Notes: generated by a model not told the origin, from the sequence alone. Shown: positions 42,301 to 51,000, numbered from the stretch's first letter. The stretch is DNA of 64,000 nucleotides from Symbiodinium natans (GCA_905221605.1 CAJNDS010002085.1:278501-342500); one strand, 5' to 3'. A program made the numbers and translations.

Positions 42301-45047
42301 TTAAATTCCTAAATTAGCCCTAATTTAGGAATTTAAGGAATTTAAGGAATTTAAGGAATTTAAGGAATTTAAAAAAGTTCAATTTACGGCCCAGAAGCAA
42401 TTTAATTTAATTTAGGAATGTAAGGAATTTAAAGAATTTAAAGACGCCTAAATTCTTTAAATTCCTTAATTCCTAAATTAGCCCGAATTTAGGAATTTAA
42501 GGAATTTAGGGAATTCAAGGAATTAAAAAAAATTTTAAATTAGGGCCCAGAACCAATTTAATTTAATTTAGGAATTTAAGGAATTTAAAGAATTCAAAGA
42601 GGCCTAAATTCTTTAAAAATTCCTTAAACTCCTAAATTCAATTAAATTGGTTCTGGGCCGTAAATTGAAATTTTTTAGATTCCTTAAATTCCTTAAATTC
42701 CTTAAATTCCTTAAATTCCTTAAATTCCTTAAATTCCTTAAATTCCTATATTAGGGCTAATTTAGGAATTTAAGGAATTTAAAGAATTTAGGCCTCTTGA
42801 AATTCTTTAAATTCCTTAAATTCCAAAATTAATCCCTAATTTAGGAATTAAAGGAATTTTAGGAATTTAAGGAATTTATAAAATTTAAAATTAGGGCCCA
42901 GAACCAATTTAATTTAATTTAGGAAATTAAGGAATTTAAAGAATTTAAAGAATTTAAAGAGGCCTAAATTCTTTAAATTCCTTAAATTCCTAAATTAGCC
43001 CTAATTTAGGAATTTAAGGAATTTAAAGAATTTAAAGAGGCCGAAATTCTTTAAATTCCTTAAATTCCTATATTAAATTAAATTGGTTCTGGGCCGTAAT
43101 TTAGAATTTTATAAACTCCTTAAATTCCTTAAATTCCTTAAATTCCTAAATTAGGGCTAATTTAGGAATTTAAGGAATAAAGAATTTAAAGATGCCTAAA
43201 TTCTTTAAATTCCTTAAATTCCTAAATTAGCCCTAATTTAGGAATTTAAGGAATTTAAGGACTTTAAAAAATTTCAATTTACGGCCCAGAACCAATTTAA
43301 TTTAATTTAGGAATTTAAGGAATTTAAAGAATTTAAAGAGGCCTAAATTCTTTTAATTCCTTAAATTCCTAAATTAGCCCTAATTTAGGAATTTAAGGAA
43401 TTTAAGGAATTCAAGGAATTTAAAAAATTTTAAATTAGGGCCCAGAACCAATTCAATTTAATTTAGGAATTTAAGGAATTTAAAGAATTTAAAGAGGCCT
43501 AAATTTTTAAATTCCTTAAATTCCAAAATTAATCCCTAATTTAGGAATTTAAGGAATTTTAGGAATTTAAGGAATGTATAAAATTTAAAATTAGGGCCCA
43601 GAACCAATTTAATTCAATTTAGGAATTTAAGGAATTTAAAAGCAGAAAGTACGCGCATGACGACTCTGCAGGATTCCATTTTTTTTGTGGATCGATGAAG
43701 TCTCCGAAACCTACATGGCGGCTCAGTGAGATCGATTGGCCTTGGGTACCAAAAGGTGGCACATGCAGATCACATGGTGTGCGACATTATATATGACTAT
43801 GGCTCTAGATCAAGAAAATTTATATAAAACATGGGTAGGGGTTCAAGAACGTGGGTAAAACCAATGTTTTGGAGAGGCCACCTTCAAGAAACATTGGTAA
43901 AACCAATGTTTTGGGGAGGCCACCTTCAAAAAACATCGGCAAAACCAATGTTTTTGGAGCCCCTGCTCAGGAAACATCGCAAAAACCAATAAAAACCATA
44001 AAAACCATGATTTTTCAAACTACTCGGAGACCCCAAGCCTATAGTTTGGAAAATCATGGTTTTTATGGTTTTTATTGGTTTTTGCGATGTTTCGTGAGCA
44101 TGGGCTCAAAAAACATCGGTAAAACCAATGTCTTTTGACGGTAGGGGTTCAAAAACATCGGTAAAACCAATGTTTTGGAGAGGCCACCTTCAAAAAACAT
44201 CGGTAAAACCAATGTTTTTGGAGCCCCTGCTCAGGAAACATCGCAAAAACCAATAAAAACCATAAAAACCATGATTTTTCAAACTACTCGGAGACCCAAG
44301 CCTATAGTTTGGAAAATCATGGTTTTTATGGTTTTTATTGGTTTTTGCGATGTTTCGTGAGCATGGGCTCAAAAAACATCGGTAAAACCAATGTTTTTTG
44401 AAGGTAGGGGTTCAAAAACATTGGTAAAACCAATGTTTTGGAGAGGCCACCTTCAAAAAACATCGGTAAAACCAATGTTTTTGGAGCCCCTGCTCAGGAA
44501 ACATCGCAAAAACCAATAAAAACCATAAAAACCATGATTTTTCAAACTACTCGGAGACCCCAAGCCTATAGTTTGGAAAATCATGGTTTTTATGGTTTTT
44601 ATTGGTTTTTGCGATGTTTCGTGAGCATGGGCTCAAAAAACATCGGTAAAACCAATGTTTTTTGAAGGTAGGGGTTCAAAAACATCGGTAAAACCAATGT
44701 TTTGGAGAGGCCACCTTCAAAAAACATCGGCAAAACCAATGTTTTTGGAGCCCCTGCTCAGGAAACATCGCAAAAACCAATAAAAACCATAAAAACCATG
44801 AATTTTCAAACTACTCGGAGACCCAAGCCTATAGTTTGGAAAATCATGGTTTTTATGGTTTTTATTGGTTTTTGCGATGTTTCGTGAGCATGGGCTCAAA
44901 AAACATCGGTAAAACCAATGTTTTTTGAAGGTAGGGGTTCAAAAACATTGGTTAAACCAATGTTTTGGAGAGGCCACCCTTTTTTGAAACATCGGTCAAG
45001 CCGAGGTTTCAAATGGGGGGGGGGGGTACCATATATAATAACTATAA

Positions 45048-45078
<31 letters not shown>

Positions 45079-45596
45079 GAGAGACAGAGAGAGAGAGCCC
45101 TATAATTCCCTCATCCCCTACTAAGAACATCTAAGAACCAGGGGGGCCTTTTGCCGCTGCAGTCCGGTCCAAGGCTTTGGCGCGTTCCACGGCAATGCTG
45201 AAGAGCTCGTAGCTGCGGAAGGTCCACTGGTTCATGTAGCGGTAGTAACCTAGGAATAAAAAAAAAGGGTACCCTTTTTGGGTTTTAAGGGGATTATAAG
45301 GGAAGCCCAACCCTAAAGAAAGGAGAAAGGGCCTACTCCGGGTCCTGGTAGCAAGCCCTCCGGACCAGCAGAGCGGTGTACTCCTCGCAGCTCACTCGCC
45401 CAGCCTTGCGCTCCTCTGTATACTCCCGTGCGGAAAGCCTTAGCAGATGCTTCTCTCGCTGCGTCAGCGGCTGTGCAGTCTTCATGGGCACCGCCTCAAA
45501 AACCTCCCGGAACCATGTCGCCAGCTTGTCGCCTTCCCGGCAATCCACGGGAGGGAAGTCAGTGCTAGGGCTGTACTTCACGCGCTTTGCCTCCAT
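39328..45596 (-). CDS. amidase-signature family hydrolase, multi-exon
   Basis: Role: amidase-signature enzymes hydrolyse carboxamides; the substrate here is unknown. Start ATG at 45596 (MEAKRVKYSPSTDF). Approximate exons: 45347-45596, 45140-45245, 41860-41980, 41586-41678, 41357-41494, 41085-41222, 40741-40812, 40524-40640, 40228-40304, 39328-40026. About 600 residues, normal for eukaryotic members. Catalytic Lys is in GPLYGLPIPMKG (residue ~135), the cis-Ser in FSPGGSSGGAGSAV (~220) and the nucleophile Ser in SEDTGGSTRVPALF (~250). Later exons give GVLCRSMADLLFYDRELT and LAVPTGLSEDGRPTGIQLWG, both typical of the family, then a C-terminal TGA at 39330-39328. Most joins keep frame. All triad residues are present, so it is probably functional; the exon 1-2 and exon 7-8 junctions are less certain. 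Confidence 0.9.
40027..40232 (-). other. amidase intron 9: family A element plus telomeric heptamers
   Basis: Bounded by the direct repeat TCCTT (40022-40026 and 40228-40232). Holds a family A element (40083-40227) followed on the acceptor side by about seven CCCTAAA-type units. Joined frame: ...VTLKD-ASWPLAAGD. Confidence 0.8.
40305..40523 (-). other. amidase intron 8: family H element
   Basis: Ends are inverted: GAACCTTGGGGGACC... at the donor and ...CCCCCCAAG at the acceptor. GA...AG with AG|G. Inside are two copies of TATAGGACCCCCAA and of AGGGTTCCTTTGG. Joined frame: ...WVKGP-TRQLDAA. Confidence 0.75.
40641..40740 (-). other. amidase intron 7 (approximate): family L end plus heptamers
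   Basis: Plus strand CTTACTTCTCCAACAATTTA, the family L end, then CCCTAAA units. Exact splice sites not resolved. Confidence 0.5.
40813..41084 (-). other. amidase intron 6: families H and B plus heptamers
   Basis: Exon ends share GAT; donor GATCCTTGGGG, acceptor AACCAAG|GAT, again inverted ends and GA...AG. It contains a family H block (41000-41084), a complete family B palindrome (40872-40974) and TTTAGGG units. Joined frame: ...FTNDQ-IGVLCRS. Confidence 0.8.
40872..40974. mobile_element. family B MITE-like palindrome nested in amidase intron 6
   Basis: GGGGATGTTCCCCCCTTATA start, ATGGACTGTTAGTATAAGGG arm and GGCCCATCCCAAG end. Confidence 0.88.
41223..41360 (-). other. amidase intron 5: introner bounded by GTGC repeats
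   Basis: GTGC at 41219-41222 and 41357-41360. Donor side CTGGGATGCCGAGTAGTGCC, acceptor side AGAACCCAG. The AAAGAAAGTGAATAAGGGC block is related to family X. Joined frame: ...SAVSMH-MCPVAVSED, completing the amidase signature. Confidence 0.75.
41495..41585 (-). other. amidase intron 4: compact family H element
   Basis: About 91 nt. Plus strand CATGTACCTTAATAGGAATT, CCTAGGACCCCAATTAAAGG and TTTGGTCCCCAAAG. Flanking GGG is shared. Joined frame: ...NVPELFG-SVSSPRF. Confidence 0.75.
41679..41860 (-). other. amidase intron 3: family G element plus heptamers
   Basis: Direct repeat GTAGC at 41674-41678 and 41856-41860. Family G inverted ends (GGTAGCCCAGTATCC / TACCACTGGGCTACC) occupy 41673-41785 and CCCTAAA-type units fill the rest. 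Joined frame: ...SSYTPAT-KVKNSELT. Confidence 0.8.
42245..43640. repeat. AATTTAAGG/CCTTAAATT palindromic satellite
   Basis: About 1.4 kb built from TTTAGGAATTTAAGGAATTT blocks and their reverse complements, with recurring AGGGCCCAGAACCAATTTAA and AAGAGGCCTAAATTCTTTAA punctuation. Strand switches roughly every 40-80 bp, so many hairpins can form. Non-coding. Confidence 0.95.
43850..45000. repeat. about 264-bp tandem satellite, each unit a long hairpin
   Basis: About four units; AGGAAACATCGCAAAAACCA recurs near 43970, 44234, 44498 and 44761. Within each unit, about 50 bp (ATCGCAAAAACCAATAAAAA...) returns inverted (...TTTTTATTGGTTTTTGCGAT) around ACTACTCGGAGACC. Shorter AACATCGGTAAAACCAATGT palindromes lie between. 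Open frames here are repeat artefacts. Confidence 0.95.
45246..45346 (-). other. amidase intron 1: family X introner
   Basis: Bounded by direct repeat GGTAG (45241-45245 and 45347-45351). Family X core AAAGGGTACCCTTTTTGGG and right end GGGCCTACTCCGGGTCC. Deleting one repeat plus the element joins ...LLVRRACY-RYMNQW in frame; exact splice dinucleotides are unclear. Confidence 0.7.
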
Positions 45597-45753
45597 GGCA
45601 CCTGCGCGCCTATGAATTCCTTGTCAAAAGTGTCTAGACTGGCATGGTCACCCTGATCAACTCCTGCCAGGTGCTGCCTTCGGCACCTTTCCCAGTGCAC
45701 TCCAACCATAGAAGGTTTATAGGGTTTAGGGGTTAGGGTTTAGGGTCATGGAA

Positions 45754-46098
45754 CTAAGTGTCCCAACGCTGAGCCGCAATTTGGGGACTAGGCAGGCACG
45801 ATGTGCACCTTGATTCATGCTCGGTGGCCCCTGAACTGGCAGAAATGGCCTGAAGGCATTTGATGACCTGCGTTTGGGGGTTTTGGTGAGTTTCGTGTTC
45901 AGGGTATGTCTCCGCAGACATGAAGGATATCGCAGGGCAGCACAATCCGTCCTCTCGGATCTTCTTCGCCTGCAAAGCATGCCATGACAAGTGCAGCACA
46001 TCACTCTCCGAAACTTCCAAGATCGCCAAATGTCCTCTGAGTCGTAGTAGGATCGTTACTGTACGAGGAAAATATCCATGAGCCATAGTAGGGCTCAT
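45754..46098 (-). CDS. candidate exon, about 110 codons
   Basis: Long minus frame upstream of the amidase start: MAHGYFPRTVTILLRLRGHL, AILEVSESDVLHLSWHALQA and KKIREDGLCCPAISFMSAET, ending near 45754. It could be the last exon of the upstream gene. No family recognised. Confidence 0.45.
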   Translation of the reverse strand: MSPTMAHGYFPRTVTILLRLRGHLAILEVSESDVLHLSWHALQAKKIREDGLCCPAISFMSAETYPEHETHQNPQTQVIKCLQAISASSGATEHESRCTSCLPSPQIAAQRWDT

Positions 46099-46504
46099 CT
46101 ACCATGCAAGGAATACCATAAGAACCCATAACCTAATTTTGTTGTAGCCTCTTATCACAAAACCCCGTCGAGCATTCTTAGCCAACCTCTAAAAAATAGT
46201 TTTTGGGTTTTTAAGGTATTCCGGGGGGGGGGGGGTCTTTTACTGCGAAGTTGATGAATCCTAGCTCATTCCAGCCCACATTCCAGCCCACAAGCCCCGT
46301 CCTCAACCCTGAAACCGAGGGAATCCTCCACCCTTGGGGTTTTGTGGGTGTGGGGTTTGCAGGGCTTTGGGGTTTTGACAAGGTTTGTAGGGTTTGTAGA
46401 GCTTTATAGGCTTCAGAAGGTTTAGAGGGTATTAACAAGGTTTGTGGGGTTTACAGGGTTTGTGGCGACCCTAAACCCTAAACCCTAAACCCTAAGCCCT
46501 AAAC

Positions 46505-46800
46505 CGTCAGCCCGAGGGCGCTCAAGCAGCGCCTCCTCGTAGAGACCAATGGCTCGGTCGATGTCGTCTTGCCCACCCCGGGTGCGCAGGGCGTTGCCTT
46601 CCTTGGGGCGAATTACCCTAAACCCTAAACCCTAAACCCTAAACCCTAAACCCTAAACCCTAAACCCTAAACCCTAAACCCTAAACCCTAAACCCTAAAC
46701 CCTAAACCCTAAACCCTACACTTTGCTCGGGCTGAAGCTTCGAGAGGTTTGGAGTTCAGGGTTTTGAGGAGCAAGGGTCCGGGAAACAAGTTCCCCAAAC
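46505..46800 (-). CDS. TPR-like exon pair
   Basis: Exon 46505-46601 reads EGNALRTRGGQDDIDRAIGL then YEEALLERPRADG, matching the tetratricopeptide consensus (GN-L at helix A, DRAIGLYEEAL-P in helix B). The upstream exon ending at 46722 reads ...SRSFSPSK, and splicing 46602-46721 gives ...SPSK-EGNAL, restoring the usual Lys before EGN. TPR pairs are protein-interaction scaffolds. The upstream limit is uncertain because a (CT)n run begins near 46930. Confidence 0.6.
46602..46721 (-). other. 120-nt intron made of telomeric heptamers
   Basis: Minus strand opens GTGTAGGG, runs through about 14 TTTAGGG units and ends TAATTCGCCCCAAG before G. Phase 0 on both sides; GT...AG. The heptamers are in the opposite orientation to the introns at 25788 and 36174. 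Confidence 0.5.
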
Positions 46801-46929
46801 CCTTTCTTTCTTTCTTTCTTTCTAGGGGCTTGGGGTCGGCGCCCCGGGCATCTTTGCCCGCCCCTGTTTCGGGGTGGAAGCGGTTGGTATCCGGTGCCCG
46901 GGTGTACTCTGCCAACTGTTTCCAAACCC

Positions 46930-46947
46930 TCTCTCTCTCTCTCCACA

Positions 46948-46987
<40 letters not shown>

Positions 46988-46993
46988 CGCTCT
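46930..46993. repeat. (CT)n microsatellite
   Basis: About 25 CT units. A (TTTC)n run lies at 46803-46823. Confidence 0.95.
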
Positions 46994-47061
46994 CTCAGGC
47001 ACTCGAAGCGTCAGGCCGTAAACCCTACACCCTAAATCTTGGCGAAAATAGGTTTACGAAA

Positions 47062-47116
47062 ATAAGGGACCCTAATATAAACCCCAAATAGTAGGATTCC
47101 TTGTAACAACAAGGTA
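47062..47116. mobile_element. family F element
   Basis: CCCCAAATAGTAGGATTCCT and AAGGTACCCCTAAG are the reverse complement of the paired copies at 63236-63346. Confidence 0.65.
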
Positions 47117-47214
47117 CCCCTAAGTTCGACAAACCCATGTCTTACAAGGTAGCCCTAATTTCGGAAACCCCCAGGTGGCAGCTAAAAAACCCTGACTGCA
47201 GGAGCGAGCAAAAT

Positions 47215-47272
47215 GCCTAAACCCTAAACCCTAAACCCTAAACCCTAAACCCTAAACCCTAAACCCTAAACT
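47215..47272. repeat. interstitial telomeric array (CCCTAAA)n
   Basis: About eight heptamers. Confidence 0.96.
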
Positions 47273-47456
47273 CCCGCCAACGGAGGCTAAACATTGCACA
47301 GTGGATTTAGGGATTGCTAGGAGTCCTCTAGGGTTTAGGGTTTTTTTGGTCTAGGGCAATGGGCTGCACACACTCTCATTCTTGATCCACCTGATTCACG
47401 ATGGGGCCATTGCGACCCTTCATCATACATCTCCCAACACAATCGGTACCCCCTTC

Positions 47457-47571
47457 CTGGACCCGGGAGTAACCTAGGAATAAGAAAAGGGTACCCTTTT
47501 TGGTGTTAAGGGGATTCTAAGGGAACCCCAACCCTAAAAAAAGGAGAAAAGGGCCTACTCCCTGTGCTAGC
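47457..47571. mobile_element. family X introner-like element, full
   Basis: GGACCCGGGAGTAACCTAGG left repeat, AAAAGGGTACCCTTTTTGG core and GGGCCTACTCCCTGTGCTAG right repeat. Exons on either side were not identified. Confidence 0.8.
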
Positions 47572-47846
47572 TTCTTATGTGCCCCCGAAATGCTGGAATC
47601 TTGATTGTATCAACTCTTAGAATGCCCTCTTGTGGGAACCCATGTGGGTCTTGATGGTCTTGCAGGAAAATGACACAAGGGACTTAAGGAGGGACGCCGA
47701 GAAGGAGCCCTGGGGCACCCCCCCATTTTTTTTGGCTCTGGGGTCTAGTGACTAGTAGATGGTTGAGAACGTTTGGTTTGGGGTGTTAGGGTTCCGTCCT
47801 CGGCGCTTTCGGCACAAGCACCGCTTTTTGTTTTCTCTGGTTTGGG

Positions 47847-47848
47847 GG

Positions 47849-47889
<41 letters not shown>
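47847..47889. repeat. poly-G run
   Basis: About 40 consecutive G with one C near the start. Confidence 0.95.
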
Positions 47890-47890
<1 letters not shown>

Positions 47891-48407
47891 ATGGTATCCC
47901 CGAGAGCCGGGCCCCTACCAAGAGTTGCGCGCCCTCGTCGGTAAGCAGTGTCTTGGTGGCCTTGTTCTACATGCAGGTTTTAGGGTTTCGGGTTTAGGGT
48001 TGCGGTTATGGCAGGAGATGTGTGAGCTCTGACCCGCGAGGAACAGTAAAACGACGACTCCGGGACAGGATATACCGTAGCTAGGCAAAAGCGCAGCAAC
48101 ACCACTAGACAGGGTTTAGGGCCAGAAATGCTAGAGCTCTGGGTTAAATGGAAGAAAACAAGCGTTTGGTCAGGATTTGGGTTTAAAGTCTAGAGGTTTC
48201 AATTTAGGATACAGGGTTCTACTGCTCGTCAAGTTTGGGATATCCTGAGTTGAGGGTTTTGGGCACTGGACATGTCAAAAGGAGTCATTTCTTTGTCATA
48301 GGCATGAACTTGACCCTTGCCCGAACACTTTTGAAACCGATGCAGCACTGGCAGGTAAACCCAAAGCCAAGACACTAGTCACTAAACCCTCCAGCCCCTC
48401 AAGCCCC

Positions 48408-48522
48408 TCAGAAACCCCCAAGCCCCTCAAGCCCCTCAAGCCCCTCAAGCCCCTCAAGCCCCTCAAGCCCCTCAAGCCCCTCAAGCCCCTCAAGCCCCTC
48501 AAGCCCCTCAAGCCACTCAAGC
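48408..48522. repeat. (CCCCTCAAG)n minisatellite
   Basis: About 12 tandem 9-mers. The minus frame gives a (GLR) repeat, probably not a real protein. Confidence 0.92.
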
Positions 48523-48607
48523 CCCCAAACCCTCGAAACCCCTCAAACCCTAAACTCTAAACCCCTAAACCCTAAACCCTAAACCTGTCCAACCCTAAAC
48601 ATCAGAA

Positions 48608-48675
48608 GCCCAGGTCCCCCTTTTTGAGAATCCTTCTAAGCTGGCCTCGCGGATGCGGCGGGCCTCCTGAGTTTA
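48608..48675 (-). CDS. candidate short exon
   Basis: Minus frame reads QEARRIREASLEGFSK after CTCAG. The first 20 or so bases (GGCGGGCCTCCTGAGTTTAG on plus) are duplicated at 48900. Confidence 0.4.
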
Positions 48676-48794
48676 GGGTTTAGAGGGTTTAGGTTTAGGG
48701 TTTTTTCGGCCGCCCGCATAGCTGAATGGTAACATCCACTTCGCGGGGATTGGGCGGTTTAGGGTTTATTGAGTTTAGGGGTCTAATCCGAAGT

Positions 48795-48918
48795 TCATGG
48801 AAACTCAGCTCGAGACAAAAACCAAAAAAACAGTAGGACAATCAAAGTATGATGCGCGTTTTTCGCGACGGCCATATCGACTTCAACTCGACTACTGGTG
48901 CGGCGGGCCTCCTGAGTT
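48795..48918 (-). CDS. candidate exon sharing its start with 48608-48675
   Basis: Minus frame reads QEARRTSSRVEVDMAVAKNA then a hydrophobic LIVLLFFWFL stretch. The identical QEARR start and acceptor suggest a partial exon duplication. Confidence 0.35.
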
Positions 48919-49154
48919 TAGGCTTCTAGGGTTCAGGGTGAAGGGTGCAGGGTTTGGGGTTTTGTCATGCCTTGCGAAACCTTGGGGTTTGGGGTTTGGG
49001 GTTCAGGGAAACACCTGGCTCCACAACCCCCCGACACAAGAGCACGAAAGCAAGAAGCTGAGCTCTTCAACCAGCCAATGTTCTTGACCGTAGCACATAT
49101 ACCCATCTGATATCTAACCCTAAACCCTAACCCTAATTATAGTACCTTTACTGA

Positions 49155-49252
49155 AGTTCCTTCATGACAGCAAGAAGTCCTCGTACATGTTCAGAGCCGT
49201 GTCCAGGTCCCCGCGGTCCTTCACCTGACCAGGCATGGTCTTCCCTTCTTGC
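49155..49252 (-). CDS. TPR-like exon
   Basis: Minus frame reads KTMPGQVKDRGDLDTALNMY then EDFLLS. RGDLDTALNMYEDFL fits the TPR pattern (G-D-A--Y---L). Possibly the same gene as 46505-46800 (inference). Confidence 0.5.
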
Positions 49253-49261
49253 TGCTTAGGG

Positions 49262-49305
49262 TTTTTTTCCCACCCGACTAGCCAGCAGCAATGCGGGGTC
49301 ATCAT
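49262..49305 (-). repeat. conserved CTAGTCGGGTGG-poly(A) motif
   Basis: Plus TTTTTTTCCCACCCGACTAG then CCAGCAGCAATGCGGGGT; the longest match to 27158-27200. Weaker copies lie at 30214, 48703, 55494 and 58748, in the same orientation. Confidence 0.6.
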
Positions 49306-49315
49306 TACGGCAACC

Positions 49316-49402
49316 GGAGAAATGCCCAGCTATTCGCTAAGACTCGTCCAAGGACCTGATGAAATGCCCGGCTAAACGCTAAAGCTCGTCCAAGGACCTG
49401 AT
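49316..49402. repeat. about 42-bp direct duplication
   Basis: AAATGCCC(A/G)GCTA..CGCTAA then CTCGTCCAAGGACCTGATG occurs twice in tandem. Confidence 0.75.
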
Positions 49403-49814
49403 GGTACTGTTGATGGACGAAATCCTGCATCACTTTTATCATGCAGGTCATCCCTTCCAAACCCTGAATCTTAACATCGCTGTTCTTGCAATGCTTCGAA
49501 AGTACATGTGTGTGAATGACCGAAATCCTGCATCACCCATATGCGCGCGCAACGTTGAAATCGAGGGGTGCGGAGAGCTCGATTGCCAACCGTCGCACAC
49601 GTGTAACGTAGGGGGTCATGCAAGATTTTGTCCATCCACAGTCTCGGACAAGATAAGTAACTGACTTGTTGGCAAGAGTTGTTGCTGGAATGGCTTTTGG
49701 GAAGAATGTCGGAGAATGGCCTTTGCGAAGAATGTCGGAGATGTACCTTTTGCAGCTTCAATATATATATATATATATATATATTTATTTATATTTATAT
49801 TTATATTCCCCACC

Positions 49815-49902
49815 CTCGGTGTGGGGTTGTTAGATTTTAAACTCAACTCTTCTCCTCCTCGGTGTGGGGTTGTTAGATTTTAAACTCAACTCTTCTCCTC
49901 GC
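49815..49902. repeat. 43-bp tandem duplication
   Basis: CTCGGTGTGGGGTTGTTAGA through AACTCAACTCTTCTCCTC occurs twice without change. Confidence 0.95.
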
Positions 49903-49904
49903 CC

Positions 49905-50140
49905 GGTCTACTCCCAGAGACTCCCTGGAGTGCCCAACCCCAGAGACTCCCTGGAGTGCAAGCCCAGAGACTTTCTGGAGTGCCCAACCCCAGAGACTCC
50001 CTGGAGTACCCAACCCAGAGTCTCCCTGCAGTGCCCAACCTCAGAGACTCCCTGGAGTGCCCAATCCCAGACCAGAGACTCCCTGAAATGCCCAACCCCA
50101 GAGACTCCCTGGAGTGCCCAACCCCAGAGTGTCTCTACCC
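49905..50140. repeat. about 26-bp minisatellite (CCCAGAGACTCCCTGGAGTG)
   Basis: About eight units CCCAGAGACTCCCTGGAGTG + CCCAAC with scattered changes. Both strands are open through it, as expected for a repeat. Confidence 0.93.
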
Positions 50141-50474
50141 AGAAAGGGAAGTAAAAATAATTTGTACTTATTTACTTCTGCATATGCACGTATAGATGTA
50201 GATACACATGCAGGAAAAGAGGAAGCGAGAAAGAGGGAGAGAGAGAGGAGCCGTGAAGAGAAAATAACATAAGAAAATCACATCAGCACCCCGGCATCTT
50301 GCATCCAGATGCGTTAGCAGGTGAACTTTTGCTGTCCGGAACACTTCTTTTCTTCACATGGCATGGGGGCTGTCCGAAATTCCTTCATCCCAGGCTGGGG
50401 GCTTGCGAGGCGCTTGAGGGTGTGCAGTGGTGCTCAGCGTGGTTTTCGTGGAGGATCACAGACAAACTGAGACA

Positions 50475-50590
50475 GCTGGGTACTCCATCCCGTGCACCAT
50501 TCCCTGCGAGGAGTGCGCGCCTGGTTTTTGCAAGTCTTTGTAGTACTTGGCTTTCGCTATAAGTCGCAGACCCGAGTTTTCGACCCTCAC
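50475..50590 (-). CDS. candidate exon
   Basis: Minus frame reads VENSGLRLIAKAKYYKDLQK then PGAHSSQGMVHGMEYPAVSV. A plus frame of 87 codons across 50299-50562 is the main competitor. Confidence 0.4.
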
Positions 50591-50799
50591 AAGCTCGAGG
50601 ACAGCAGGCACCGCACCCCGAAACCCACCCTACATCCCCACTATATACTGCACCAAGAGCCTTGTCCTTGTCATTGGCATACTTGCGGACCTCGGACTTA
50701 CTGGAAAGCTCTCTTGAATGAGCAAAATCTATTGGCTTGGAATGACCTGCTAGCCTGTTGATGTTTCGTGGCTACTTGAGTGCGCTTGCTCGCGAGGAG

Positions 50800-51000
50800 A
50801 GTTTTCGGGAGAGGAATTCCCCAGGTACTAAGGCTTCTCTCAACGGGGGTGTATAAGTGATGCAATGCCCACGGCTTAGACTAAATGATGTAATTTAAGA
50901 AAATCATTAATATTAGGATTATCTATGTAACTTTGTATATTCGTGTTATAATATCAAATATGTTTTAAAAATTATTCACTTTCAGTAATCGACACAGCCG
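50800..51000. other. AT-rich spacer without repeats
   Basis: No heptamers, no open frame and no repeat family recognised. It could be intergenic, but nothing positive supports a promoter. Confidence 0.3.

Larger units (their letters stand above)
41981..45140 (-). other. amidase intron 2: 3.2-kb nested intron
   Basis: Outer ends are the two halves of a family C element (CTGGTTCTTGGTAGGGAATG at the left, TCCCCTACTAAGAACATCTA then AAGAACCAG at the right). Between them lie AT/CT microsatellites, the AATTTAAGG satellite and the 264-bp hairpin satellite. Joined frame: ...AAAKGPP-EGVEAIGP. Confidence 0.8.

Noticed and set aside
43851-44899. Repeated open frames containing KNIGKTNVFGAPAQE
   Set aside because: They follow the 264-bp satellite period, lie inside an amidase intron, and are open on both strands.
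48296-48520. GLR-repeat protein
   Set aside because: Direct translation of the (CCCCTCAAG)n array.
48703-48765. tRNA gene
   Set aside because: ATAGCTGAATGGTAACATCC resembles an A-box, but no cloverleaf with matching acceptor and T arms could be built.
49864-50195. Open frames with repeated RDSLECP/ETPWS
   Set aside because: A 26-bp minisatellite; both strands are equally open.
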